A DNA stretch of 43,053 nucleotides from Oscillospiraceae bacterium (GTDB lineage: Bacteria; Bacillota; Clostridia; Oscillospirales; Oscillospiraceae). The notes below the pieces were generated by a model that made no database searches, was not told where the DNA came from, and was given only the letters and a program-made list of their open reading frames with translations. The stretch covers positions 1-43,053 of the forward strand of contig JAFYNQ010000096.1 in NCBI GenBank assembly GCA_017548065.1, in the 5' to 3' direction. How positions within the stretch are numbered: the stretch's first letter is position 1; the number at the start of each line of letters is the position of its first letter. The translations under genes were made by a program, and so were the position numbers. Of the stretch, positions 26,330-36,400 are shown piece after piece.

Positions 26330-29300
26330 TCAGGGAGCCACAGTATACTGGGACTGGGTCATCTGGAGGGGATTTGCAAGGGCATTGTTCACAGATTCCA
26401 AAATGATAGCCTTTTCCATATCGGTCAGCACACGGTCGGCAGTACCGGTAGTGGACTTGAAGAACTGTGCGGGGATCGCATCCAGCTTGATCTCGTCCAG
26501 GTGGTCAATACCTGCCAGTGTGCAGTACCAGGTGTAGGAAGAGATCACACGACCCAGATCAGACACATGGACATAGTCACGGTGCAGATCTGTCTCTTCC
26601 AGGTAAGAGGACAACGCGTTTTCAATAGCCGTACCGGAAGCGATCAGGTAAACAAAGCTATCATCGGTAACGATATTATTACCAACGCACTTTACCAGTT
26701 CGTTATACATGGTAGTACGGTCATCGCCAAAAGCTTCATAGCTGGTATAGTAGGTATTGGGGCTGTAGGGGTACTGATCACGAAGACTCTTGTCCGTGGG
26801 GCAAGCCCAAGGCATATGCCATGCAAAAACTGCGTTGGGATTGGTCTTATGCTGGTTGACATAATCCTGGATAAACTGGATATTGCCATCCTTGTAGGTC
26901 TCGTCATGGGCGATCTCAAAGACGCCGCCCTGCATGACGATCACATCCCAATCCATGTACTCAAGGGCATACTTCATGTTCACGCCCTTGATAATCACAG
27001 GAGGCTTGTCGGGTGTGGTAGTGGAGCTGACGTACAGCTGGTAAACACCGGCATTCTCCTTGATGTAGTTCACATGCTTGTAGAGAGGACAGCCGGAGTA
27101 GTACAGCGTTGCGATCTCCATAGGTTGGTTATAACCTTCTGCATCTGCAACCAGGTTCAGCATATGGCCGGAGTCCACTGCCAGGGAGTGACCCAGAGTC
27201 AGCACCTTCAGGGGACGGACGGCAGGTGTGCCGTTGATATCTGCGGTGATATTGTACAGATCCCAGGTGTCCAGCACATCAGCATCCAGGGCATACAGCT
27301 GACGGATGCTCTCCTGCTGGCTGTCATTCAGCTTGGGCCACACACGGTTGATGCCTTGCAGCACCATCTTCAGGCTGTAGATCACACCGCCCATGGTGGG
27401 TGCGTTGTCATCACCGACAACAATCAGGTCGCCGATAACGGCATAAGGTGCAGCGTAGATGGGCATTGTGCCACGGGTCTGATTGTCCTCACCAGACTTC
27501 AGGATATTTTCAATCAATGCGCTGTTTGCAGCAACGCCGCTTTCAAAGCTTTCCTTTGCCAGGGTGGTATACAGAGTATCGCTATCGGCTGCAAAGTCAG
27601 CGCCGGGCATATCTACAGTACTGACGGCAATGCCGTAAGAATCAATTTTCTCCTGCAGCACAGCATCGCATTCCCAAGTAGCTTTGTAGTAAACACCGGA
27701 GGTTGCAGGACGGAGGGAAACGCCGGTAATGGCAAGACCCAATCTGTGGAAGGAAATGCCGGTCTCGGTTTCCAAGGCAATGTAACGTCTGCCGTTGGGA
27801 GCGACGTGCATGGGCGCTACTTCCACAGTATCTGCAACGGTCATGTTGCCGAAAGCAGTATAGTCATCGTTCTTGGTATCAAAGCCGCAAACTGTGCCGC
27901 TGCCGGTGACGTTCAGGTTGTTACCGTTCAGGTCCACCACTACGTCACCTGCAACTGTCAGTTCGTTTTCGTTCTTGAACAGCTTCATGTAGCTGCTGGG
28001 GGTAAGGGCAGCGGCAGCCACATTGTTGTCCTTATACCAGACAGTGGTATCCTTTGCAGGGTCAACAACAGCCACAGAGGCAATATACAGCTTACTGTCG
28101 CCGGATTCTGCAAAGATAGCAGGATAACCGTAGTCATAGTAGTCAGAGCCGTTGAAGCCGTCCAGCAGAAGTGTGCCGGAGAACACACCGGTAGCGGTGT
28201 CCTTCTCTGCCAGGGTAGTACCCTGAGGCTCTGCCACATCGGCAAAGTGATCCTTGTGGAACGCAACAGCAAAAACGCCGCTGAAGCTCTCGTCTACGAT
28301 CAGACTGCCGGCAGCGCCGATGTAAGCGCAGGCTTTCTTCTCATCATTGACAACATTGGTATTACCCTTCAGGGTCAGTTCGCCGTAGCTGACCACGCCG
28401 TTGCCATAAATCGTGTCCGCCTCAATGCCGCTGACGGTACAGTTATCCAAGGTCACTTTCGTGCCGCTTTCTGCGTAAAGGTTGTCGTAATTGGTGGCGC
28501 TGTTGGTGTTCAGGGTATCGCCGGTACCGTTGCAGATAATTGCGCCGGTAAAAGTAGCAGAGGCATTTTTATCCACATAGATGTTACCGCCCATCTTACC
28601 AGCAGTGCCACCAGCAATGACAGCAGGAGTGCCGTTAGCTGCAGGCTCAACGATCAGATAGTCGGCGCTATTTGCAGGAACGTAGATATTACCTGCCACA
28701 TGTTTCTTGGAAGTACCACCCACCACACGTCCACCGATCATGTGGAAAGCCGTGAGGTAAAGGCTGCCGCCGAAGCCGGTTTCTGTTGTGCCGCAGGAAA
28801 CGAGGCCGCCGTTCATCTGAACCAAAGAGCCGCGCTCAGAATAGATATTACCACCGTACTGATATGCCCAACCGTTGCTGACGATAGTATTGTTCAGGTA
28901 CAGCTTAGAGGTTGCGTTCACATAGATATTACCGCCACGACCGTTGCTGCCATCAATGCCGGCAATGCCGTCAGCGATATAAGAATCAGTGATGGTCAGG
29001 GTACTATTGTAAAGATTGATGTTGCCGCCCAGATTGGGGGTCTTACCACCACGGATGATGGCATTTTCAATGGTAGCATCCTTTGCACCGGTGTAGTAGA
29101 CGTTGCCGCCCCAGTCGTTGCTGTTAAGCTCATCGTTAACAACGCCGTCAAAGATCACGCCGCCGGTGATGGCAAGATTGGTAGTCGTGTAGACATTGCC
29201 GCCATAGGCAGCAGAACCGCCGATAATATGACCGCCGCTGATGGTGGCAGTGCCGGAGACATACAGATTACCGCCACGACCCAGATAGGTCTTATCCGCA

Positions 29301-31285
29301 TTGGCTACTGTGCTACCGTTGCTATCACTGAAGTAGCCGTTGGTGCTTTTGGCTTTGCCGCCCAGCAGCACACCGCCTTCCATGTTGAACACACCGGCAC
29401 TGTAGATATTGCCGCCGCAGGGTTCAACGGGAGAACTCTTGTAGGACTTGGCAGCAATACCGTCACGGATGATACCGCCATAAATATTGGTGACAGAACC
29501 GGCAGGAGCATAGAGAACACCGCCGTCCAGCACGCTCTTATCCTCTTCGCCGGACTTGACGGTACGGCTCAGCGTGCCGGAGTACATATTGAACACACCG
29601 GTCGCTGTACCCATGATAACACCACCATTGGCCATAAGGTGACCGGTGCCGGTGATGCAGCCACCGCCGATTGCATCCATAATAGACAACGTGCCATAGA
29701 GGTTCGCAAACTTATAGCCGGTGACGGTCAGCGTGTAACCGTTGGTATCCATGACATAGTCAACACCCGCATTGATAACCAAGAGTCTGGTACGGTTGGT
29801 AGTGCCTGTCAGATATGTGTGCCGGCTGTCAGCAATGGTAATATTGGCATTGGGGGCAGAGTTGTCAAATGCTGTCCAGGTCGCCTCTGCGCCGGACTCC
29901 CAGCAGTGGGGGCAGTAGCCGGTAGTACCCTGCTCTACCTTCAAAGCGCCGCTTTCGTCCACGGAAATATCGGCACGGACAGCATCCTTAAAGTAACCCA
30001 GGTACGCCTCGGGATTCTCAAGGACTTCGGTAAAGACGGGATCATGACGGTTGCCGTCAAGGTAAATTTCAGCGCCTTCTGTCAAGCCGGAAATATTGAT
30101 CACTTTATCATATTTCTGGTTGGCATCGGTAGCTCTTTGCAGACGCAGACCGTTGCCGTTACCCATGAGGATCTTGGGCGCACCGGAAAGCGTGAAGGAC
30201 TTAAAAAGGCCAATGGACATATCACCGTCAATGGTGCCGCCGGAGATATCCACCGCAACATTGGTGGCATTTACGAAAAGGTTGCCGCCACGGGTCTTGC
30301 ACGTACCGCCGGTGATATAGCCACCGGACATTGCAAAGGAGCCGGAGGTGCCGAAGCATACATTGCCGGAGGCACCGGCAGAGGCACCGCCCCGGATCGT
30401 ACCGCCGGAGATATTCACATTGGATGCCAATGCGTAGATATTGCCGCCATAAACATCCGCATAGCCGTTTTCAATGACACCGCCGGAAATGTTCAGGGTA
30501 CTGGACTTTTCCAGGTAGATGTTACCACCGGTGCCTTCAAAGTTCTGGTACTCGGTGGTGCTGCCTACTTTTAAGAGCTTGCCGCTGCGAGAAATACCGC
30601 CGGTGATGGTACCACCATAGACATTCACATTCGCTGCAGTCGCAAAAATCGTGCCGCCAAGGGGCGCATAGTTGGTCTTGCTCACAAGATGGGGAACCAC
30701 ATCGCCGCCGATAAGCTTACCGCCATGCACATTCAGCGTTGCGCCATTGGACAGGTAGATCAGGCCGCCGTAGGACACGAGGTCGGTAGTGGTCACAATA
30801 CGGCGCAGTGTGCCGCTGTAAACATTCAGCTCACCGGAGCCGTCCTTGGAATTTGCATTTTTACCCATCATGGCAAATGCGCCGTGGGCATTGGATGCGC
30901 CGGTCACAGCAAACTCACCGCCGCCAACGCTGTCCATAATGGAGAAAATACCGTAGATCAGGAAGGGGCGCAGACCGGTAACGGTATACGTACGTCCACG
31001 CAGATCCAGACAGATCACGTTACGCATCAGGTCATCATCCAGGTTGATGTTGATCTGTGCAGACTGATCCGGAATGTCTTCTGTCAGGTAATAGTGACCG
31101 GTACGAGGGCCGGTACTCATAGGATCCCAGGGCAGCCACTGGCTCTCGGGGATCATCTGCTTACAGTGCTGGCAATAACCAGTTTCCACTGCAGCCTCTG
31201 CCTCTTCCTGGGCATAGGTGGGGAATACCATCATGGATACCACCATCACCACAGCAAGAAGCGCTGCGAGCAAACGCTTTTTCAT
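26330..31285 (-). CDS. Paralog E: giant secreted beta-helix protein with DUF4886 (SGNH-like) domain
   Basis: Secreted protein of 1651 residues; function unknown. Signal peptide 1-25 (MKKRLLAALL...FPTYA). CQHC at Cys38/41, then TGHYYL; a second CPHC at Cys458/461. Beta-helix-like repeats (GGNIYLEK, GGNIYALA, GGNLFVNA, GGNIYVNA) occupy about 120-370 and 530-1040. The shared module of about 200 residues (FHRLGLAITGVSLRP, YYKATWECD, RGTMPIYAAPYAV) precedes DUF4886 at 1357-1651: GHSLAVDS with Ser1367, MQGGVFE, DYVH with Asp1570/His1573. The C-terminus is TQSQYTVAP. ATG 31285 follows AGGAGG by 8 bases. Long stretches are identical or nearly so to paralog D, including the last 30 or more bases of the gene, which points to recent duplication or gene conversion. 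Confidence 0.88.
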   Translation of the reverse strand: MKKRLLAALLAVVMVVSMMVFPTYAQEEAEAAVETGYCQHCKQMIPESQWLPWDPMSTGPRTGHYYLTEDIPDQSAQININLDDDLMRNVICLDLRGRTYTVTGLRPFLIYGIFSIMDSVGGGEFAVTGASNAHGAFAMMGKNANSKDGSGELNVYSGTLRRIVTTTDLVSYGGLIYLSNGATLNVHGGKLIGGDVVPHLVSKTNYAPLGGTIFATAANVNVYGGTITGGISRSGKLLKVGSTTEYQNFEGTGGNIYLEKSSTLNISGGVIENGYADVYGGNIYALASNVNISGGTIRGGASAGASGNVCFGTSGSFAMSGGYITGGTCKTRGGNLFVNATNVAVDISGGTIDGDMSIGLFKSFTLSGAPKILMGNGNGLRLQRATDANQKYDKVINISGLTEGAEIYLDGNRHDPVFTEVLENPEAYLGYFKDAVRADISVDESGALKVEQGTTGYCPHCWESGAEATWTAFDNSAPNANITIADSRHTYLTGTTNRTRLLVINAGVDYVMDTNGYTLTVTGYKFANLYGTLSIMDAIGGGCITGTGHLMANGGVIMGTATGVFNMYSGTLSRTVKSGEEDKSVLDGGVLYAPAGSVTNIYGGIIRDGIAAKSYKSSPVEPCGGNIYSAGVFNMEGGVLLGGKAKSTNGYFSDSNGSTVANADKTYLGRGGNLYVSGTATISGGHIIGGSAAYGGNVYTTTNLAITGGVIFDGVVNDELNSNDWGGNVYYTGAKDATIENAIIRGGKTPNLGGNINLYNSTLTITDSYIADGIAGIDGSNGRGGNIYVNATSKLYLNNTIVSNGWAYQYGGNIYSERGSLVQMNGGLVSCGTTETGFGGSLYLTAFHMIGGRVVGGTSKKHVAGNIYVPANSADYLIVEPAANGTPAVIAGGTAGKMGGNIYVDKNASATFTGAIICNGTGDTLNTNSATNYDNLYAESGTKVTLDNCTVSGIEADTIYGNGVVSYGELTLKGNTNVVNDEKKACAYIGAAGSLIVDESFSGVFAVAFHKDHFADVAEPQGTTLAEKDTATGVFSGTLLLDGFNGSDYYDYGYPAIFAESGDSKLYIASVAVVDPAKDTTVWYKDNNVAAAALTPSSYMKLFKNENELTVAGDVVVDLNGNNLNVTGSGTVCGFDTKNDDYTAFGNMTVADTVEVAPMHVAPNGRRYIALETETGISFHRLGLAITGVSLRPATSGVYYKATWECDAVLQEKIDSYGIAVSTVDMPGADFAADSDTLYTTLAKESFESGVAANSALIENILKSGEDNQTRGTMPIYAAPYAVIGDLIVVGDDNAPTMGGVIYSLKMVLQGINRVWPKLNDSQQESIRQLYALDADVLDTWDLYNITADINGTPAVRPLKVLTLGHSLAVDSGHMLNLVADAEGYNQPMEIATLYYSGCPLYKHVNYIKENAGVYQLYVSSTTTPDKPPVIIKGVNMKYALEYMDWDVIVMQGGVFEIAHDETYKDGNIQFIQDYVNQHKTNPNAVFAWHMPWACPTDKSLRDQYPYSPNTYYTSYEAFGDDRTTMYNELVKCVGNNIVTDDSFVYLIASGTAIENALSSYLEETDLHRDYVHVSDLGRVISSYTWYCTLAGIDHLDEIKLDAIPAQFFKSTTGTADRVLTDMEKAIILESVNNALANPLQMTQSQYTVAP

Positions 31286-31326
31286 AGTGTTTTCCTCCTG
31301 TTAAAAACAGATTTTTATACAGTATA

Positions 31327-31355
31327 ATTATATCGTTTCCCCTGTCATTTGTCAA
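31327..31355 (-). promoter_or_regulatory. Promoter of paralog E
   Basis: Minus strand: consensus -35 TTGACA (31350-31355), 17-base spacer, perfect -10 TATAAT (31327-31332). This is the strongest-looking promoter of the array. Confidence 0.85.
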
Positions 31356-31378
31356 CAAAATCGGCAATTTTAGCATTG

Positions 31379-31396
31379 ATTTTTTGCGCAAAAAAT
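31379..31396. promoter_or_regulatory. Candidate operator: 18-base perfect palindrome
   Basis: ATTTTTTGCGCAAAAAAT is a perfect palindrome 38 bases before the DUF4838 start and just upstream of a possible -10 box TATAAA (31405-31410). TAGCAT and ATGCTA also flank it imperfectly. A central CG with A/T arms resembles LacI-family operators, but no regulator is visible nearby, so the assignment is speculative. Confidence 0.4.
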
Positions 31397-31433
31397 GCTA
31401 TGCTTATAAAATAATAATCAGGAGGTAGCAGAC

Positions 31434-33374
31434 ATGGTTATTTATAAGATGCACTGCGATCACACCATTGATTTTGCAGCCGAAGAACTAAAAAAATATC
31501 TGCGTATGATGACGCCGGATATTGGCGATATTGCCATTGAAAGCAAGGCGGATGCAGCAGACGGCTTCCGTCTGGGTCTGCTGTCAGATTTCGGCATTCC
31601 TTTTGAAGGAAAAGATCCCAAGCTTGACGATATCGTCCATATTGAAGCAGATGCAGAAGGCGGCATTCTGGCCGGCTCTAATCCCCGAAGCGTACTGTTT
31701 GCGGTGTATCGCCTTTTAAAACTAAATGGCTGCCGCTTTTTCTTCTCCGGCCCAGAGGGTGAATACATCCCTATGCAGCCCCTTGCGCCTACCAGCTATC
31801 ACAAGCTGGCAGATCACCGTCTTCGTGGACATACCATTGAGGGCTGCCCCTCCATGGAAGAGGTTCTGCACTATATTGATTTCCACGCCAAAGAGGAACT
31901 GAACACCTTTGGTCTTTACGGCATTGACATCTATCACCGTCGCAACTATGCCCACTGGCACAACGAAGCCAACCGTCCGGCAGAGGCCTATGACGGTGAC
32001 CTGGCCGAAACTCAATGGCGCGCTTTGTATGAGAGCGAACTCAAAAAGCGTGGAATGCTTATTTGCAGCGGTGAGCATGATATTGTTCCCCTTGCCATGG
32101 GCTTTGATTTGGCTGCCCGGCATCTGTATATTTCCGGTGAAAAGACGATTGACGAGGCTTCCCTCCCCTATCTTGCCATGCACGACGGAAAGCGTGGTCT
32201 TTATGAAACCAACGACATTCTCTGGTCGCAGCTTTGCTACTCCAACCCCAAGGTACGTACCCTGCTGGCGGAGCAGGCGGTAAAAATGGTTCGTGAGCGC
32301 CCGAGCCTTGACTATTTCGGTGTCGTCTTTGCCGACGGCAGCAAGAACCATTGCGAGTGTGAGGAATGTCAAAAGAAGCGCCCCAGTGATTGGTACATCA
32401 TGCTTCTGAACGAGATCGATGCCAAGTTTACAGAAAATAACATCTCCACAAAGATCCTGTTCAGTTTCTATGTAGATACCATGTTTGCGCCCACCACAGA
32501 AAAGCTGAACGATCCTGACCGTTTTCTTTTCCAGTTCTGTCCCATTGCCCGTTCCTATCTGGAGAGCATTACCGAGGATATGGTCATTCCCGAACCCCTT
32601 CCCTTCCGCTACAACGACTGGGATCGCCCCAAGAACACCAGGGAAGCTTACTCTCTGTTCTGCGAGTGGAAAAAGATGTTCCCCGGACCTTATTCCGTAT
32701 TTGAGTATCACTTCTGGAAGCATCAGTACCGGGATCCCGGTTCTATGGACTTTGCCCGTCGGGTCTACGAGGACACCGTGTCCCACCGTTTCATGGAGAC
32801 CTGCGGCTGCATGCAGGACGGCTCTGTAAAGAGCTTCTTCCCCAACGGCTTTGCCGAGTACATCTATGCCGAGACTCTGATCAACCGGGAGCTGGACTAC
32901 CAAAAGGCGCTGGAGGATTATTACACTGCCCTTTACGGCGATGACCGGGATACAGTGCTCACCTATCTTACCGCCATCACCGAAGCATTTTCCTTTGCTT
33001 ACATGGAGGGTGAATTGTCCACCAAGCCTCAGCATGGCACCCACTACAACCCGGAACGGGAAGCCCATTTCCAAAAAGTTCCCCAGTTGTGCCGGCAAAT
33101 GCGTGATTATATTGAAAAGCGCAGCCCCGAAAAGCGTCGCACCCGTGGCGTTGCATGGCAGCTGCTGCTGCGGCACACCCAATACTGCGAGGGTCTGGCT
33201 GCGGTCATGGCAGAAAAGTGCGTAGGCAATGATCCGATTGCCCTGGAGAAGCTTATGGCATTCCTCCAGGACTTCGGCAAATACGATTACGAGATCGGCC
33301 GCTATTTTGACATCAGCCTCATGGCCTATTCCCACATTCCCGTTATCAAGCAGATGCCCGCCATTGAACAATAA
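31434..33374 (+). CDS. DUF4838 domain protein, glycosidase-like
   Basis: Cytoplasmic protein of 646 residues with no signal peptide. The first 100 residues (FAAEELKKYLRMMT...LAGSNPRSVLFAVYRLLKLNGCRFF) resemble the non-catalytic N-terminal domain seen before TIM barrels of GH20/GH67-type enzymes. The middle carries the DUF4838 hallmark ADGSKNHCECEECQKKR near 300-320, a CxCxxC cluster, followed by DWYIMLLNEID. The C-terminal 150 residues are helical. From family knowledge, some DUF4838 proteins were reclassified as GH163, endo-beta-N-acetylglucosaminidases on complex N-glycans; whether this member shares that activity is inference. GGAGG at 31421-31425 precedes the ATG by 8 bases. It is the only plus-strand gene inside the paralog array and is divergent from paralog E. 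A bidirectional terminator separates it from paralog F. Confidence 0.82.
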   Translation: MVIYKMHCDHTIDFAAEELKKYLRMMTPDIGDIAIESKADAADGFRLGLLSDFGIPFEGKDPKLDDIVHIEADAEGGILAGSNPRSVLFAVYRLLKLNGCRFFFSGPEGEYIPMQPLAPTSYHKLADHRLRGHTIEGCPSMEEVLHYIDFHAKEELNTFGLYGIDIYHRRNYAHWHNEANRPAEAYDGDLAETQWRALYESELKKRGMLICSGEHDIVPLAMGFDLAARHLYISGEKTIDEASLPYLAMHDGKRGLYETNDILWSQLCYSNPKVRTLLAEQAVKMVRERPSLDYFGVVFADGSKNHCECEECQKKRPSDWYIMLLNEIDAKFTENNISTKILFSFYVDTMFAPTTEKLNDPDRFLFQFCPIARSYLESITEDMVIPEPLPFRYNDWDRPKNTREAYSLFCEWKKMFPGPYSVFEYHFWKHQYRDPGSMDFARRVYEDTVSHRFMETCGCMQDGSVKSFFPNGFAEYIYAETLINRELDYQKALEDYYTALYGDDRDTVLTYLTAITEAFSFAYMEGELSTKPQHGTHYNPEREAHFQKVPQLCRQMRDYIEKRSPEKRRTRGVAWQLLLRHTQYCEGLAAVMAEKCVGNDPIALEKLMAFLQDFGKYDYEIGRYFDISLMAYSHIPVIKQMPAIEQ

Positions 33375-33382
33375 AAAGGTAT

Positions 33383-33416
33383 AAAAAAGACAGCGCCACG
33401 TAGCGCTGTCTTTTTT
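33383..33416. terminator. Bidirectional terminator between DUF4838 gene and paralog F
   Basis: Stem GACAGCGC (33389-33396) and GCGCTGTC (33403-33410) with a 6-base loop, six As to the left and six Ts to the right. It serves both convergent genes. Its stem differs from the GCGCTGCCC type found after paralogs A to E. Confidence 0.93.
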
Positions 33417-33419
33417 ATG

Positions 33420-36400
33420 TTACTTTTCGTATTGGAAGGACACGGGAACGAAGATCTCGCCGTTGGGAGCAGTGACCTCCACGGTGACGTTATAGTCACC
33501 CAGCCTCAATGCCTCAAAAGCTGCCAGGATAGCGTCACTTTCGGCAGAAAAACTGTACTTTCTTGCCTTGCCGGACTTTACATCCGCACGGTCAAAATAC
33601 ATGGTGTACAGCTCGGCGGTCTTTCCGTCGGCACGCTCTGCCTTGATCTTCACCATGCTCATAGGGTAGTTACACTGCACAGTGCCTGCCACCAGGGTGT
33701 TTACATCGTCGCAGCTCTTTTGGGAGAAGCTGACAGTGGTCTTTGCATAAGACTCCAGTCCTGCAAACTCTGCAGTGGTCACGGGGATATATGCCATATC
33801 ATACAGCTGCTTGAAGGTGAATTTCTGATGGATGCGGCCGCTGTAGTAATAGGTTTTGCCGTCCTCTCCCACCACCTCGTAGAACTTGCTCTCTGTGGCA
33901 CTTGTACCTGCAGCCTGATCCTGAATATACACATAGCTCTTGGAGGCATTGATGGTGCCGTCTGCATTTCGTTCCACCACCGGCTCTTCAATTACCATCA
34001 TGGCATGCTCCTTTTTGGAGGAGGTCACGGCATCTGCAGGCAGCATCTGTGCGTAGCACGCATAGATGGTCTCTGCGCCGTTAAGTTCGCAGATATCAAC
34101 TGTGCTGATATCGTAGTAGGAGCTGATGGCCTCCATATTGGGGAAGGTATAATTACCCACGGGAATGCAGCCGTACTTATAGACCATGTTGCTATTGATG
34201 AAGCTGCCAGTGAGGGAGTCGCACACCGTACTCCATGCCCACATCAGGCTGCCTGCGCAGGTGTTGCCCAGGGTATCGTTAAGCCACTGTCCGTCACCTG
34301 CCATACGCAGACGTCCGGTCTCAAAATCATAATACTCCAGCCAAACGAACAGATTTGTCTGTCCGTCGGCATAGGGCAGACCGCAATAGGTAGTGTCTGC
34401 ATCGTAGTGATAGTCCTTGTCGCTGACGGCGCCCTGTTTATTGTAGTTGATCTCGGTGGGATTGCTCCACTGAATGCTCAGCATATCCCGCATAGCCTGC
34501 ACAGCTGTCTGCCGCAGCTGTGTTGTGGTGGCATTCTCTGCCAGCGCATAGTTCGGGCGGCTTGTCATAGGCTGAGAAACCACAAATTCCGTTTCGGTGG
34601 TATAGGCAGACTGGGTCAGTTCTGTGGGTGTTTGCAGCGCATTGTTCACTGCTTCCAGGATCACGGCCTTTTCTCTTTCCGTGATCACTCTGTCCTGGGT
34701 CTTGTCAGAGGTGGAACGGAGGAATGCCATAGGGATAGCATCCAGCTTCACCTCCTCCAGCTGCTGAATGCCGGTGAGGGTGCAGTACCAGGTGTAAGCG
34801 GCAATGACACGTCCCAGGTCTGTTGCGTGGGCATAGTCACGGTGCAGGTCATACTCCGTCATGTAGCTGCTCATGGCATTTTCAAAGGCAGTGCCGGAGG
34901 GGATCAGATACACAAAGCTGTCATCTGTGAGGATGTACTTCTCCACACGCTGCTGAATTGCCTCATAAAGCGCAATTCTGTCGTTGTTAAAGTTCTTGTA
35001 GCCGTTTTTATAGCCGTTGTCTGCCTCGCTCTTGCCGGTCTGTGTCTCGTAAGAGGTCTGCAGATCGTACTCTGTAGCAAATGCCCAGGGGGTGTGCCAT
35101 GCAAAAATTGCTTTGGGATTTGTCTTATGCTGGTTTACATAATCTTGAATCTTCTGAATATCGCCATTGGTGAAGGTGGCATCCTCCGCCAGTTCCCAAA
35201 CACCGCCCTGCATGACGATAATGTCCCAATCGTCATAGACGATGGCATCCTTCATGGTGACGTCATCCAAAATAACGGGAGGCTGGTCAGGTGTCTTGGA
35301 GCTGCTGATATACAGGCTGTAGTCAATGCGGTCTCCCTCCAGGTTATCCACATGACGGTACAGCGGACAGCCGGAATGGTACAGCGTACCGACGATCATT
35401 TCCTCAGTGTAGCCCTCTGCGCCGGCAACCAGGTTCAGCATGTGGTTGGAGTCCACTGCCAGGGAGTGACCCAGGGTCAGCACCTTCAGGGGACGGTCGG
35501 AGACAGTGCCGTAAAATTCCGCTGTCATGTTGGGCAGCTGCCAGCAGCGGAAGGTCTCTGTATCCAGCTGATACAGTTCCGCAACCCCTGCCTTTTGGGT
35601 GTCGCTGAGCTGCGGCCAGATGCGGTCAATGCTCTGCAGGATATCGATCAAAGAGCAAGCGGCATTGTCGCCCATCAGGGTAGTGCCGTCCGTCAACACT
35701 GCATAGGTCGCTGCGTAAATGGGCATTTCTCCACGGGCAGCGTTGTTTTCCCCTGCCTTCAGGATCTCCTGCACCAGCGCACCGTTGACCGTTTCACCGC
35801 TGATGACAGCATTGGAAGCCGTGTACAACACAGTTTCGTCACTGGCAAAGCCGCTGTCGGGGGCATGGGCAAGGCTTACTGCCATGCCGTAGGAAGCGAT
35901 CTTTGCTGCCAGCACCCGGTCGCACTGCCAGACAGCCTTATAGTACACACCGGCTGCGGAGGGACGGAGGGACACGTTTGTCAGCTCCATGTCCAGTCTG
36001 TGGAGGGTGGTAACATCATTTTCCCTTACGGCAACGTACTGACCGCCGTTGGGCGCTGCGCAGGTAGCTTCCACATTTCCGCTGGTAACAGTGCCGTTGC
36101 CTGCGTAGTCATCATTTTCCGTATCAAAACCTGTCAGCTTGCCGCTGCCGGTGACCGTCAGGTTCTTACCGTTGATATCCACAACCGCATTCTTCTCAAG
36201 ATTCACTGTGCTGTCAGCAAACAGCTTGACATACTGTGTATTTTCACAAGCTGCCAAAGCCGCCTGGGCATCGGCAAACCAGGTAAGGCTCTCCCCTTCT
36301 GCCACAGCCGCAGTGCCGGGGAACAGCATCCCCTCTGCATCGGCAAAGAGCTGTGCGCCATCCAGGTTTTCCATGCGCAGTGTGCCGTTCACAGCACCTG

